A stretch of 64,000 bases of DNA from Acinetobacter calcoaceticus (lineage in GTDB: Bacteria; Pseudomonadota; Gammaproteobacteria; Pseudomonadales; Moraxellaceae), in contig NZ_LS999521.1 of the NCBI RefSeq assembly GCF_900520355.1, positions 124,001 through 188,000 of the forward strand, in the 5' to 3' direction. The position numbers were made by a program, and so were the translations under genes. Every line of letters begins with the position of its first letter. The first letter of the stretch is position 1. Positions 18,646 through 27,242 of this stretch are shown piece by piece. Under the pieces are notes generated by a model. That model had not been told where the DNA came from and searched no databases. It saw nothing but the letters and a program-made list of their open reading frames with translations.

Positions 18646-19611
18646 TTATTCAGTTATGTGATTTTTATACCAATGTTCAGCAATATCCTGACGTCGACAT
18701 ATCCAGATACGATCATGCATTTGAATATAATCGAGGAATCTTTGTAATGCTTTAAAACGGCCGGGCCGCCCTAAAATGCGGCAATGCATTCCAATTGACA
18801 TCATTTTTGGTGCAGTTTCACCTTCTGCGTACAGCACATCAAAGCTATCTTTTAAATATTGGAAAAACTGCTCCGAGTGATTAAAACCTCCCGGTGAACA
18901 GAACTTCATGTCGTTACATTCCAAGGTGTAAGGAATAATTAAATGTGGGCGGGATGCACCAGAAACATCGGTCAGAGTCACCCAAAAAGGCAGGTCATCA
19001 CCATAATAATCAGAGTCATATTGTATTTGTGGGAACTCTGCAAGTAACTGACGAGTATTGGGGCTGTCACGTCCGGTGTACCACCCTATCACTTTATTTC
19101 CAAACAAGTTTTCTAAAACAGATAAAGCTTGTTCCATATGCTGTTTTTCTAGTTCGATATCAGTATCTTGATAGTGAAGCCAGCGGTAGCCATGAGACAC
19201 TACATCATAATCAGCTTGCTTAATGGCTTCTACAATATACGGGTTGCGGGCAAGCGCCATTGCAACTCCAAAAATGGTCATTGGAAGCTTACGTTTTTGG
19301 AATTCAGCATGAATGCGCCAAAATCCAGCACGTGAACCATATTCGTACATTGAGTCCATCGACATGTGTTTAGCTGGGTAGCTTGCAGCACCAATAATTT
19401 CAGAGAGAAATTGCTCAGAACCTGCGTCGCCGTGCTCAATATGTTTTTCGCCACCTTCTTCATAATTAAGAACAAACTGGATGGCAATTTTGGCGTGATT
19501 AGGCCACTGAACCTGTGGTGGTTTTCCGTGATAACCGATTAAATCACGTGAATAAGGAGATTTTTGAATTTGCTCAATAAGCTCGGCTCCAGATAGATAA
19601 GATTCAAGCAC
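18646..19611 (-). CDS. puuE: Allantoinase, PuuE (polysaccharide-deacetylase-like) type
   Basis: Opens the allantoin ring to allantoate; this is the cofactor-independent type related to NodB deacetylases rather than the amidohydrolase AllB. The 321-residue protein reads RDLIGYHGKPPQVQWPN, VLNYEEGGEKHIEHGD, MYEYGSRAGFWRI, SHGYRWLHYQ, WYTGRDSPNTRQLL and MMSIGMHCRILGRPGRF, all close to Pseudomonas PuuE. The start is GTG 19611, preceded by a textbook AAAGGAG; a further 18 residues upstream are open but lack a site. It is the first gene of the puuE-uraD-hiuH-permease unit. Confidence 0.95.
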   Translation of the reverse strand: MLESYLSGAELIEQIQKSPYSRDLIGYHGKPPQVQWPNHAKIAIQFVLNYEEGGEKHIEHGDAGSEQFLSEIIGAASYPAKHMSMDSMYEYGSRAGFWRIHAEFQKRKLPMTIFGVAMALARNPYIVEAIKQADYDVVSHGYRWLHYQDTDIELEKQHMEQALSVLENLFGNKVIGWYTGRDSPNTRQLLAEFPQIQYDSDYYGDDLPFWVTLTDVSGASRPHLIIPYTLECNDMKFCSPGGFNHSEQFFQYLKDSFDVLYAEGETAPKMMSIGMHCRILGRPGRFKALQRFLDYIQMHDRIWICRRQDIAEHWYKNHITE

Positions 19612-19862
19612 GATTGTTCTCCTTTTGTTCGAATTTTCATAAAAATTTAAAAAATCAGCTTGCATATTTTTATAGATGGACTGATATTGAAGATAGAAGA
19701 TCTTCTAAAACACTCCAAAACAATACGGTCAAGTGAGGAGATAAAAAACCATTACACCGTCAAACTGTACAATTGAACTCGATTTATGCATGCTTAAAAC
19801 ATGCCAAGATAAAAAAGTTTTGCATAGAAAAGATCCACAGTAAGAAAGAGAGGATGGTATTT
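19612..19862. promoter_or_regulatory. Divergent control region puuE / HPF-like gene with a 14-bp palindrome
   Basis: A perfect palindrome TAGAAGATCTTCTA lies at 19694-19707, about 85 bases before the puuE start, in otherwise AT-rich sequence. It is a good candidate operator for the purine-degradation operon, but the regulator is not in the window. Confidence 0.45.
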
Positions 19863-20213
19863 ATGAATATTGAAATCCGCACAGATAAAAACATCCATAA
19901 TAGTGAACGTTTAATTACTTATGTACGTGCAGAACTTACTCAAGAATTCCAACGTCATAGCGAACGTATTACACATTTCTCGGTTCATTTTAGTGATGAA
20001 AATGGGGATAAAAGTGGCGACAAAGACATCCAATGTATGATCGAAGCACGTCCTTCAGGTTTGAAACCAGTTGCAGTGCACCATAAAGCAGGCAATATTG
20101 ATGCTTCAATTCATGGCGCGATTGAAAAATTAAAACGTAGCCTCGAACATACTTTTGAGAAAAAAGAACACCCGAGAGGTGGGCAACCAGAATTCATTGA
20201 TGATGAAGTTTAA
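19863..20213 (+). CDS. HPF/RaiA family ribosome-associated protein
   Basis: A 116-residue protein of the ribosome hibernation factor family: MNIEIRTDKNIHNSERLITYVRAEL at the start, IEARPSGLKPVAVHHKAGNIDASIHGAIEKLKRSLEHTF in the core. It probably binds the 30S subunit under stress. GAGAGG lies 9 bases before the ATG at 19863, which selects this start over ATG 19854 and over the longer open frame from 19773. The short acidic tail (PEFIDDEV) lacks the long C-terminal dimerisation domain. A terminator follows directly. Confidence 0.82.
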   Translation: MNIEIRTDKNIHNSERLITYVRAELTQEFQRHSERITHFSVHFSDENGDKSGDKDIQCMIEARPSGLKPVAVHHKAGNIDASIHGAIEKLKRSLEHTFEKKEHPRGGQPEFIDDEV

Positions 20214-20223
20214 TTGAAAATGC

Positions 20224-20249
20224 TAAAAAGCCCTTCGGGGCTTTTTTTA
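20224..20249 (+). terminator. Terminator after HPF-like gene
   Basis: AAGCCC-TTCG-GGGCTT stem-loop with seven T residues. Confidence 0.92.
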
Positions 20250-20366
20250 TATTTGATGAAAATAAAACTATTCACAACATTAGGTTTGCAATGCTATGCA
20301 ATCAACCTCTAAAATCTGGAGAAGAGATTAGGCATAATAGCCCTAATATATTTTTGAGAGATGGTC

Positions 20367-20912
20367 ATGTTAACCACCCAGCAGCAAGCTTTAATTAAAG
20401 CCATAGAAGAATTAGAACTCGCGCAAGTGCAGAAATTACTTGCTGACGGACTTGATCCGAACTTTATTGATCCGGAACAAGGACCACCTGTATCAATTAT
20501 CTGTGACGGAATTTTTAAATGGTGGGAAAATGTATCAGAAGCTTATGAAGCAGGTACACCATTATCAAAAGAAGAAAAGCAACAAGCATTGCAAGTTTAC
20601 CTCGATATTCTCGAAGCTTTGATTCAGGCCAAAGCCAATGTATATCTTTGGGATGCAGAAGAGTTCTATGGTCCGTTATGGGATGCTGCAAGCTCAGCAT
20701 GTGCGCCAGCCGTTCAACGTTTACTTGATGAAAAAGTAGATCCAAACACACGTGATGAAGAAGGACTTACTATTTTATCTTCGATCAGTCAGTTATTTTT
20801 TGATTGTGATTTTGATGAAATAGATTGGGCAGAATCGCTTGAAGAAGAGCGTGAAACATTAGAGTTATTGCGCCGTCATGGGGCTAAAATGACAAAAGAA
20901 TTAACTACTTGA
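20367..20912 (+). CDS. Ankyrin-repeat-like protein
   Basis: A 181-residue acidic protein with at least two ankyrin-like units: ALIKAIEELELAQVQKLLADGLDPNF near the N-terminus and LWDAASSACAPAVQRLLDEKVDPNTRDEEGLTIL in the middle, with a last partial unit ending ETLELLRRHGAKM. There is no signal peptide, so it is probably cytoplasmic. The ATG at 20367 is 6 bases after GAGAG; the ATG at 20361 abuts that site and is less likely. It is followed at 12 bases by an outer-membrane protein gene. Function is unknown; such proteins mediate protein contacts. Confidence 0.75.
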   Translation: MLTTQQQALIKAIEELELAQVQKLLADGLDPNFIDPEQGPPVSIICDGIFKWWENVSEAYEAGTPLSKEEKQQALQVYLDILEALIQAKANVYLWDAEEFYGPLWDAASSACAPAVQRLLDEKVDPNTRDEEGLTILSSISQLFFDCDFDEIDWAESLEEERETLELLRRHGAKMTKELTT

Positions 20913-20924
20913 TTGGATATTAAA

Positions 20925-21692
20925 ATGAAAATAGTACAAGTCTTAACTTTTGCTTTATCTACTGTTGCTGCTGGAAGTACTTTTGCAGCTGAGTTCTCGT
21001 TTGACCGCCCAGGGGCAGGAATGGGGACGGGTATTACCCCCGTAGGTAATTTGGTTTGGGAGCAAGGTTTACCAAGCGTAACCTATACTGAAGCAACTGT
21101 TGATGGTGTTAAAGAAAAGGCCGTAACCTTAAATCAGGATATGTTGTTCCGTACAGGTTTGGCCCGTGACTTAGAATTACAGTTAGGATGGCAGGGTCCG
21201 GCATGGACTCAGACTAAACGTGCTGGCAAAAAAAATGATACTTCGGGCTTTGGTGACGTAAGCATCGGTTTAAAAAAAGCGATTGATTTAAAAGATGACA
21301 GACTGTCTATGGCAGTGTTGGCTGAGGCGATCATTGCAACCGGAAATGATGAATTTACGGCACATGACGACATTTATAGTCTTACCTCTGCGGTAGCTTA
21401 CCAATATAGTGATTTAGTAGGTACTTCAATTACCATGCGCTATGAAGTGCAAAATAGTGATTGGGCAGTGACAGCTGTACCAACTATTGACTATAAAATT
21501 GCAGGTAAGCTCTCAGGTTATTCAGAGTTCATTTACCGTAAAGCTGAAAGCCAAGACTATGAATATGGTCTAGGTACAGGTCTGGTTTATGCGGTAAATA
21601 ATCGTACTCAGCTTGATGCAAGTGTAGGGGTAGATTTAAACGGGCAAGATAAGAGTTATAACGGTGGCTTAGGCGTATCGTTCTTGTTTTAA
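20925..21692 (+). CDS. Outer-membrane beta-barrel protein, putative transporter
   Basis: A 255-residue secreted protein. The signal peptide ends AAGSTFA-AEF (residues about 1-21). The mature part has the pattern of a beta-barrel: repeated amphipathic strands such as LELQLGWQGPAW, SGFGDVSIGLKKAI, SDLVGTSITMRYEVQ, YEYGLGTGLVYAVNNRTQLDAS, with terminal phenylalanine in GLGVSFLF. It resembles the MetA-pathway phenol-degradation/transporter barrel family (PF13557-like), but no substrate can be inferred. The ATG at 20925 is chosen because it starts the signal peptide. Confidence 0.72.
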   Translation: MKIVQVLTFALSTVAAGSTFAAEFSFDRPGAGMGTGITPVGNLVWEQGLPSVTYTEATVDGVKEKAVTLNQDMLFRTGLARDLELQLGWQGPAWTQTKRAGKKNDTSGFGDVSIGLKKAIDLKDDRLSMAVLAEAIIATGNDEFTAHDDIYSLTSAVAYQYSDLVGTSITMRYEVQNSDWAVTAVPTIDYKIAGKLSGYSEFIYRKAESQDYEYGLGTGLVYAVNNRTQLDASVGVDLNGQDKSYNGGLGVSFLF

Positions 21693-21707
21693 AGAACGAT
21701 TGATTAG

Positions 21708-23534
21708 ATGTTAATGAAAAAGTTTATTCAGCAAGGAATCATTTATTTTCTGGCAATTGTTTCGCTTGTACTTAGCCAATTTATCTTTGCGCAGGACAAG
21801 TTATTGTCGCCTGAACAAGCTTTTTCATTTTCGGTTGAATCTTCTGAGTCGCATACTGCGAATTTATCTTGGCAGATTCAGCCAAATTACTATCTATATC
21901 AGCATAAATTTACCGTACAACAAGGTACTCAACCTTTAGCTTTAAAGTTACCTAAAGCTGTTGCTCAATATGATGAAAATTATGGGCAAAGTCAGGTTTA
22001 CTATCATCAAGTTAATTTCCAAATTAAGACGAAACCTTCTGAACACTATAGTGTGACTTGGCAGGGCTGTGCCAAAGATCGGATTTGTTACCCACCACAA
22101 ACCATTGAGTTTCAAACTGATGCAGATGGTTTAGTTGGTGTACAAAACCAAGCTGGAACAGCACCAAAACGTTTGCTGGATTTGGCAAATTCCCAACCAG
22201 AAGCTTCTTCAGATTCAAAAGTTTTAGAAAAAGAGCAGAGTACAGAGCCAGTAATAGATCCATCCACGCCAGAAATTGCGCAAGATCAGATCTGGTCAGC
22301 GAAGTTAATTGAACACTCACTTTGGTATGGGATTTTATTATTTTTAGGTTTAGGCATGCTGCTCGCATTTACGCCATGTTCTTTACCGATGCTTCCTATT
22401 TTAACTTCGTTAATTATTCGAGAGCATAAAGGCTTAAAAGCTTGGGCTATTGCACTTACTTTTGTCTGTAGCATGGCATTGGTTTATGCAGGTTTAGGTT
22501 TAATTGCTTCTTCAGCAGGCTTGAATTTCCAACGCTGGCTACAACAGCCTGCTACTTTAATTGCTTTTAGTTTGTTGTTTATCGTATTTGCACTCAACCT
22601 ATTTGGTTTGTTTGAACTTCATTTGCCACAAACATGGTTAAATCGACTTGACCGCATTCAGTCAATGCAACAAGGTGGCACTTTAGTGGGTGCTGGAGTT
22701 ATGGGTGTAGTTTCTGCACTCTTGGTGGGTCCTTGTATGACCGCACCTCTCGCTGGAACTTTATTATTTATTTCTCAAACACAAAATCAATGGCAAGGTG
22801 CTTTGCTTTTATTCTGCCTAGGTTTTGGAATGGGAATTCCGTTGTTACTGGCAAGTATTTTAGGTGCAAAATTCTTACCTAAAGCGGGCGATTGGATGCA
22901 TCAGATTAAAGTAATTTTTGCTTTTCTGATGTTGGGCTTAAGCCTCTACTTTATTCGTCCTTTATTGCCAGATTGGGGCATGCAAGTAATTAGTCTCGTA
23001 TTAGGACTCGCTTTTATTGTCTATTCACTTTATCAGCTTTTCTGGAAAAAGGGACAGCTACAATGGCTCTACGCGATCTTATTGTTAGTCGTTACACCTT
23101 TTGTAGCCTATAACCAATATCAGCATATTCATAATCGAAATTTGCAAAGTTCTGATCACATGGTCGAGTGGCATGTTGCGGCTAGCGCGGCAGACTTCCA
23201 AAAGATTTTAGCAGCAGCGCCTGCTGATCGGGCCATTGTGATTGATGTCTATGCAGACTGGTGTGTTGCCTGCCAACCGATTGAGCACCGTATTTTAAAA
23301 GCACCCGAGGTTCAATCTGCTCTTACGCCATATTATTTAATTAAGCTTGATTTGAGCCATTATGATCAGTCGCATGAAGCGCTACTGAAACAATGGAATA
23401 TTTTAGGGCCACCAACGTATCTATTTTTAAACCCAGAGCAAAAAGAAATTCGTGCTTTGCGTTTAACTGGTGCCTTTAGTCAGCAAGAGCTTTTGCAGCA
23501 ACTCGCGAACTTGGCGAAACTAAAAGAATCATAA
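21708..23534 (+). CDS. dsbD: Thiol:disulfide interchange protein DsbD
   Basis: Inner-membrane reductant conduit that moves electrons from cytoplasmic thioredoxin to periplasmic DsbC, DsbG and cytochrome maturation. The 608-residue protein has a signal peptide, the N-terminal alpha domain with the cysteine pair in WQGCAKDRICYPPQT, eight membrane helices with the paired cysteines in FTPCSLPMLP and VGPCMTAPLAG, and a C-terminal thioredoxin fold with C519 and C522 in DWCVACQ. All six key cysteines are present. The start could also be ATG 21714. The 3' end overlaps the convergent cyclase gene by six bases. Confidence 0.95.
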   Translation: MLMKKFIQQGIIYFLAIVSLVLSQFIFAQDKLLSPEQAFSFSVESSESHTANLSWQIQPNYYLYQHKFTVQQGTQPLALKLPKAVAQYDENYGQSQVYYHQVNFQIKTKPSEHYSVTWQGCAKDRICYPPQTIEFQTDADGLVGVQNQAGTAPKRLLDLANSQPEASSDSKVLEKEQSTEPVIDPSTPEIAQDQIWSAKLIEHSLWYGILLFLGLGMLLAFTPCSLPMLPILTSLIIREHKGLKAWAIALTFVCSMALVYAGLGLIASSAGLNFQRWLQQPATLIAFSLLFIVFALNLFGLFELHLPQTWLNRLDRIQSMQQGGTLVGAGVMGVVSALLVGPCMTAPLAGTLLFISQTQNQWQGALLLFCLGFGMGIPLLLASILGAKFLPKAGDWMHQIKVIFAFLMLGLSLYFIRPLLPDWGMQVISLVLGLAFIVYSLYQLFWKKGQLQWLYAILLLVVTPFVAYNQYQHIHNRNLQSSDHMVEWHVAASAADFQKILAAAPADRAIVIDVYADWCVACQPIEHRILKAPEVQSALTPYYLIKLDLSHYDQSHEALLKQWNILGPPTYLFLNPEQKEIRALRLTGAFSQQELLQQLANLAKLKES

Positions 23535-24722
23535 GGTATTAATAGCTTCGATCTGATGAAATGTGCGCACCTGATTACGTCCCGAAGCTTTTACCGCGTA
23601 GAGGGCTTGGTCTGCCTGTCGGATAACAAGATAAGGGTCTTGTGCAAAAGCTGAACTACTTATTCCAAAACTTGCACTAATATGAATGGGATTATTTTGA
23701 GCACTAAAAACTGGTAGTTCTTCTAAAGCGTGACGGCAACGCTCAGCAATTTTTTCTGCTTGAATAATATCAGTATGGGGCAATAGTAAAATAAATTCTT
23801 CTCCACCAAACCTGCCAATAATATCTTCATTACGCAAGTTTTTTGACAGACATTGAGCGATTTCAATTAAAACCTGATCGCCTTGATGATGCCCATAAAT
23901 ATCATTAATTTTTTTAAAATGATCGATATCCAGAAGTACCACCGCATAATCAAATTGCTGTTGGTGTAGCGATTCTAAATGCGTGTTTAAACTACGTCTG
24001 TTTAATACATTGGTTAATGGGTCAAGTTGACTTAAACGTTGAATATAAGTTTCGCGCTGGCGCCATTGGGTCAATAATATTTCAAATAAAACAAAACAGG
24101 CCAATAAAATCGGCATAATAAAAAATGCCATACTTCCCAGCCAAAAAGGATTGGTTTGAGCACGTTGCATAGCAATAAGATTAAATAACGGCGCATAAGA
24201 TAAAGTGCCTCTCATACTTAAATACGTACATACCGTTAAAATAATCGTTGCAGGTACGAGAGCGCTATAAACAATTTTTCGGTCAAATAACACGAGTCCT
24301 ACACCAATGGTACCGACATAACCGACCATAGTGGCGGGACTAATACTTCCAATTAAATATCCATCGTGGCATAGCATGAGTGCAAAAAACTGCACACTAA
24401 TGAAAGGAATAATTCTTTGAGCCCATTCATAATTTTTATAGCAATAGCAGGAAATAATCAGTAAAACTAATAAAAATAAGGTGAATAGATTGAGCCGGAT
24501 TTGCGACTCAACTAAAGGTAAATTTGCCCATTGCCAGATATCTGGAGTAATTAAAATATAAGCTTTCCACAAGATCCAACTAAAATTCATTGCACAAGCA
24601 AGTGTGAGCATGAGTGCGCTTTTTTGTAATGGTGTCCAGTTGATGATGTGATTATGGTGGATGAAATCGATTATCACCTGTTTTATTCTATGTATTGGAC
24701 GAGTGATTAAACGACTTTTCAT
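23529..24722 (-). CDS. Diguanylate cyclase with membrane sensor domain
   Basis: A 397-residue protein whose first half (to about residue 220) holds six or so hydrophobic helices, and whose C-terminal half is a GGDEF domain: LDPLTNVLNRRSL, YAVVLLDIDHFKKINDIYGHHQGDQVL, and the active-site loop RFGGEEFILLLP. The intact GGEEF and metal-binding aspartate predict cyclic-di-GMP synthesis. No RxxD inhibitory site is obvious at the usual place, and no EAL domain follows. The sensor part does not fit a MASE type I can name. It converges on dsbD with a six-base overlap. Confidence 0.92.
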   Translation of the reverse strand: MKSRLITRPIHRIKQVIIDFIHHNHIINWTPLQKSALMLTLACAMNFSWILWKAYILITPDIWQWANLPLVESQIRLNLFTLFLLVLLIISCYCYKNYEWAQRIIPFISVQFFALMLCHDGYLIGSISPATMVGYVGTIGVGLVLFDRKIVYSALVPATIILTVCTYLSMRGTLSYAPLFNLIAMQRAQTNPFWLGSMAFFIMPILLACFVLFEILLTQWRQRETYIQRLSQLDPLTNVLNRRSLNTHLESLHQQQFDYAVVLLDIDHFKKINDIYGHHQGDQVLIEIAQCLSKNLRNEDIIGRFGGEEFILLLPHTDIIQAEKIAERCRHALEELPVFSAQNNPIHISASFGISSSAFAQDPYLVIRQADQALYAVKASGRNQVRTFHQIEAINTL

Positions 24723-24897
24723 AATAAGTAAGGGCTCCTAAATATAGATGCCTCTTTGTTGGACCATCCTAAAATTGGATTGTTTAAATAATTTATATTT
24801 TAAACATAACATGATTTTCAATTTATACATGATGACTTTTTTATAAAGATAATGATGTGAAAAGTTTGCGGGACTATTCACATCATTTATAGATAAA

Positions 24898-25809
24898 TTA
24901 ATTTTTATCGAGCTCATGGGCAAATTCAGCAATATCTGCCAATGCTTGTTTAGCCTCATCAAACCATGCATTGAACATCTGGAAGTTATGCCACATACCT
25001 GTATAAAGTTTGAATTGAACTTTAACACCTGCATCTTCGGCTTTTTCTCTAAAGCGCTTGGCATCATCTAATAATATTTCTTTAGAACCTACTTGAATCA
25101 AAGTCGGCGGTAGGCCATGCAAGTCATCGAAAATAGGTGAAACACGTGGGTCGTCAGCTGCAATTTGATTACCAATATAATGTTGGATCCCTGTTTGCAG
25201 GGCTTCAAGCGAAAGCAGGGCATCATGTTTCTGGTTATATCTAAGAGACTCGCTGGTTAGCGTTAAATCCAGAAATGGAGATAATAAAATCAGACCACTT
25301 GGCATGATTTCAGGTTGTTCTTTTAAGCGTAAGCAAAGCGCCAGTGCTAAATTTGCTCCGCATGAATCACCCGATAAAATAATATCTTTTGGCTGAACGC
25401 CTTGTACTACTAAAGATTGATAGATGTCATATAGAGCTTCAGTTGCCTCAGGGTACGGGTGTTCAGGCGCAAGCGGATAATCTACATGAATAACCTGCAT
25501 TTGGGTGCGAGCGGCCAAATCTGTCATAAAAGCATGGTGTGTTTTGACACTACCAAGAAAAAAAGCACCGCCGTGAATGTGAAAAATCAGCTGAGTAGCA
25601 TGATCTTGTGGTTTGATTTCTTCACCTTTAATGCCTGCTAGCCGAATTGGGCGAACAGAGACATTTTTTTGTCGTGGAAAAGCACGACACATTTGGTCTA
25701 AAACAGGACGTAAGGCAGTAGGCGGTAAATTTAGCTGACTTGGCTTGCGAATTGTTGTTTTAAGAAAAGTTTCTGTAAAGTAATATTTCCAAACATTTGA
25801 TATATTCAT
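24898..25809 (-). CDS. Alpha/beta-hydrolase of the hormone-sensitive-lipase family (acyl esterase)
   Basis: A 303-residue cytoplasmic esterase of bacterial lipase family IV. The oxyanion motif HIHGGAFFLGS and YPLAPEHPYP precede the nucleophile elbow LSGDSCGANLA (GDSxG). Aspartate in IQVGSKEILLDDAKRF and histidine in GMWHNFQMF complete the triad. It acts on short-chain esters; the physiological substrate is unknown. It is a single gene, with no terminator that I can assign in the 175 bases before the cyclase. Confidence 0.9.
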   Translation of the reverse strand: MNISNVWKYYFTETFLKTTIRKPSQLNLPPTALRPVLDQMCRAFPRQKNVSVRPIRLAGIKGEEIKPQDHATQLIFHIHGGAFFLGSVKTHHAFMTDLAARTQMQVIHVDYPLAPEHPYPEATEALYDIYQSLVVQGVQPKDIILSGDSCGANLALALCLRLKEQPEIMPSGLILLSPFLDLTLTSESLRYNQKHDALLSLEALQTGIQHYIGNQIAADDPRVSPIFDDLHGLPPTLIQVGSKEILLDDAKRFREKAEDAGVKVQFKLYTGMWHNFQMFNAWFDEAKQALADIAEFAHELDKN

Positions 25810-25960
25810 AGAGCATCCATTTTTATGCTAGTTTCTTGTTTTCTTGTAAATTTTATTTTGCAAGATTACAAGGTTACACGAAACAGTCACATTCAAAAAT
25901 TGCAATATCTTTGCGACTTCTGAATACTAAAATCTTGAAAGACCCAAGGATATTACAAAA

Positions 25961-26398
25961 ATGAAAAAGATTGCTTTAGCTTTAGGACTCATTGGTATGG
26001 CTGCATTTGCCAATGCGGCTGATACACTCAATGGAACGGTATGGAAAACAATTGATGATCAGACCAATAAGCCAAAAGCCGTAGTTAAATTTACGGAACA
26101 GAAGGATGGAACCTTAACTGCTACTATTCAAAACATTTTGACACCAGGCGAAGAAAACGCTTGTACAAAATGTGAAGGTCCGTACAAAAATAAACCGCTA
26201 AAAGGCGTCACCATTGTACATAATTTAAAAAATGTAGGTGGCAACAGTTATGAAAACGGTACGATTTTAGATCCTAAATCTGGCAAAACTTACAAATTAA
26301 AAGGTGAGTTAACAGACGGCGGTAAGAAGCTTAAATTGCGTGGCTATATTGGCGTTTCTGCCCTTGGTCGTAACCAAACGTGGATTCGCGCTAACTAA
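25961..26398 (+). CDS. DUF2147 family periplasmic protein
   Basis: A 145-residue protein with a signal peptide (KKIALALGLIGMAAFANA, cleavage after residue 19). The mature part is typical of DUF2147: TLNGTVWKTIDDQTNKPKAVVKF, a CTKC pair (ENACTKCEGPYKNKPL) and GTILDPKSGKTYKLKG with a lipocalin-like barrel. The function is unknown; family members occur near envelope-stress genes. AAGGA precedes the ATG. A shared terminator separates it from the convergent reductase gene. Confidence 0.9.
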   Translation: MKKIALALGLIGMAAFANAADTLNGTVWKTIDDQTNKPKAVVKFTEQKDGTLTATIQNILTPGEENACTKCEGPYKNKPLKGVTIVHNLKNVGGNSYENGTILDPKSGKTYKLKGELTDGGKKLKLRGYIGVSALGRNQTWIRAN

Positions 26399-26407
26399 AA
26401 GTTTTAA

Positions 26408-26440
26408 TAAAAAAAACGAGCCAAATGGCTCGTTTTTTTA
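26408..26440. terminator. Bidirectional terminator between DUF2147 and ArsC-like genes
   Basis: AAACGAGCCA and TGGCTCGTTT pair perfectly around a two-base loop, with A and T runs on either side. Confidence 0.9.
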
Positions 26441-26788
26441 TGCTTGGATATTTTGATAGGTTGTTTCATCAAAACCGACGATAAAACCTTGGGAGGTTTG
26501 TAAAACGGGTCTTTTAATTAAACTTGGTTGAGCAATAAGTGCTTCAATAAGATGGTCTTCACTGCTTAACGCACGCGTTTGTTCTTCTTCTGATAACTTG
26601 CGCCAAGTGGTTCCTTTTTTGTTTAAAACCGTATCTTGCCCAATTTCTTTTAACCAGATTTTTAGAGTATCTGCATCAATACCTTGTTTTTTATAATCAT
26701 GAAAATCATAGTTAAGCCCTTTGGCTTGTAAAGCATCAAATGCTTTTTTCATTGAGTTGCAGTTTTTGATTCCATAAATTTTTAACAT
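26438..26788 (-). CDS. ArsC/Spx/YffB family thioredoxin-fold reductase
   Basis: A 116-residue protein with the YffB-type start LKIYGIKNCNSMKKAFDAL, a single catalytic cysteine (C10) rather than CxxC, LNYDFHDYKKQGID, GTTWRKLSEEE and PSLIKRPVLQTSQGFIVGFDE. It probably acts as a glutathione-dependent reductase; arsenate activity is not shown. The ATG at 26788 begins the domain; the frame open to 26821 adds eleven unlike residues. Confidence 0.88.
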   Translation of the reverse strand: MLKIYGIKNCNSMKKAFDALQAKGLNYDFHDYKKQGIDADTLKIWLKEIGQDTVLNKKGTTWRKLSEEEQTRALSSEDHLIEALIAQPSLIKRPVLQTSQGFIVGFDETTYQNIQA

Positions 26789-26997
26789 TTTATCGGACCA
26801 TGTCAAAAAGAGAGAGCCCACAGCCTAACCCAAAAAGCATTTGAGCACTACTTTATACAGATACTTTTAAAACAAATGAAAAATTATGATTAATCGAAAG
26901 AGAAATGTCATGTTATTGTCATAAGACAAAGCGATAATGGGTTTAATAAGAAGAAGTTAAAACTAAAAAAACTTAGCGCAAAAAATAAGAGATTGAA

Positions 26998-27147
26998 AAG
27001 AGAAAACCCGCATTTAATCATCCTGATCATGCGGGTCTCATTTCAACGTCCAATGTCACATCCTTGCAAATAAACTTATCATAAGTTTATTTTATCTTCC
27101 TACGGCGTCCTATCCTTTTGCGTCATCCTGACTGCTTCCCTGTGCCG
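26998..27147 (-). ncRNA. Candidate CsrA/RsmA-sequestering small RNA (CsrB/RsmX-Z-like)
   Basis: Inferred RNA of about 150 nt on the minus strand in the gap between the ArsC-like gene and xthA. Read on that strand it contains eight GGA motifs, six of them AGGA, at plus coordinates 27137, 27126, 27113, 27108, 27098, 27061, 27049 and 27021. About two would be expected by chance. One lies in the apical loop of the terminator hairpin (arms 27029-27036 and 27006-27013, inner ATCA-GGA-TGAT), which is followed by TTTTCTCTTTTC. A second hairpin has 11-bp arms (27068-27078 and 27082-27092). ATTATA at 27154-27159 can serve as the -10 box. Clustered GGA in loops is the hallmark of CsrA-binding decoy RNAs. 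No homology search was possible. Confidence 0.65.
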
Positions 27148-27149
27148 TG

Positions 27150-27242
27150 CAGCTATAATGCCGTTAAAGCTGTGTAAGAAAAATACTCAAAAACGACAGA
27201 TGCTGTAAGCGAAAACGACAAGGTAAGTGAACGAGTGTTCAC
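27150..27242 (-). promoter_or_regulatory. Promoter region of the candidate small RNA with GacA-like half-sites
   Basis: On the minus strand CTTACA occurs twice (plus coordinates 27204-27209 and 27173-27178). CTTACA is one arm of the TGTAAG-N6-CTTACA element bound by GacA/UvrY upstream of csrB- and rsmZ-type genes. The distal copy is centred about 60 bases before the proposed start site, the usual position. The other arm is poorly conserved here, so binding is only suggested. Confidence 0.45.

Noticed and set aside
24738..25067. 109-codon minus-strand frame overlapping the esterase 3' end
   Set aside because: Mostly another frame of the clear esterase gene; low-complexity end and no ribosome site.
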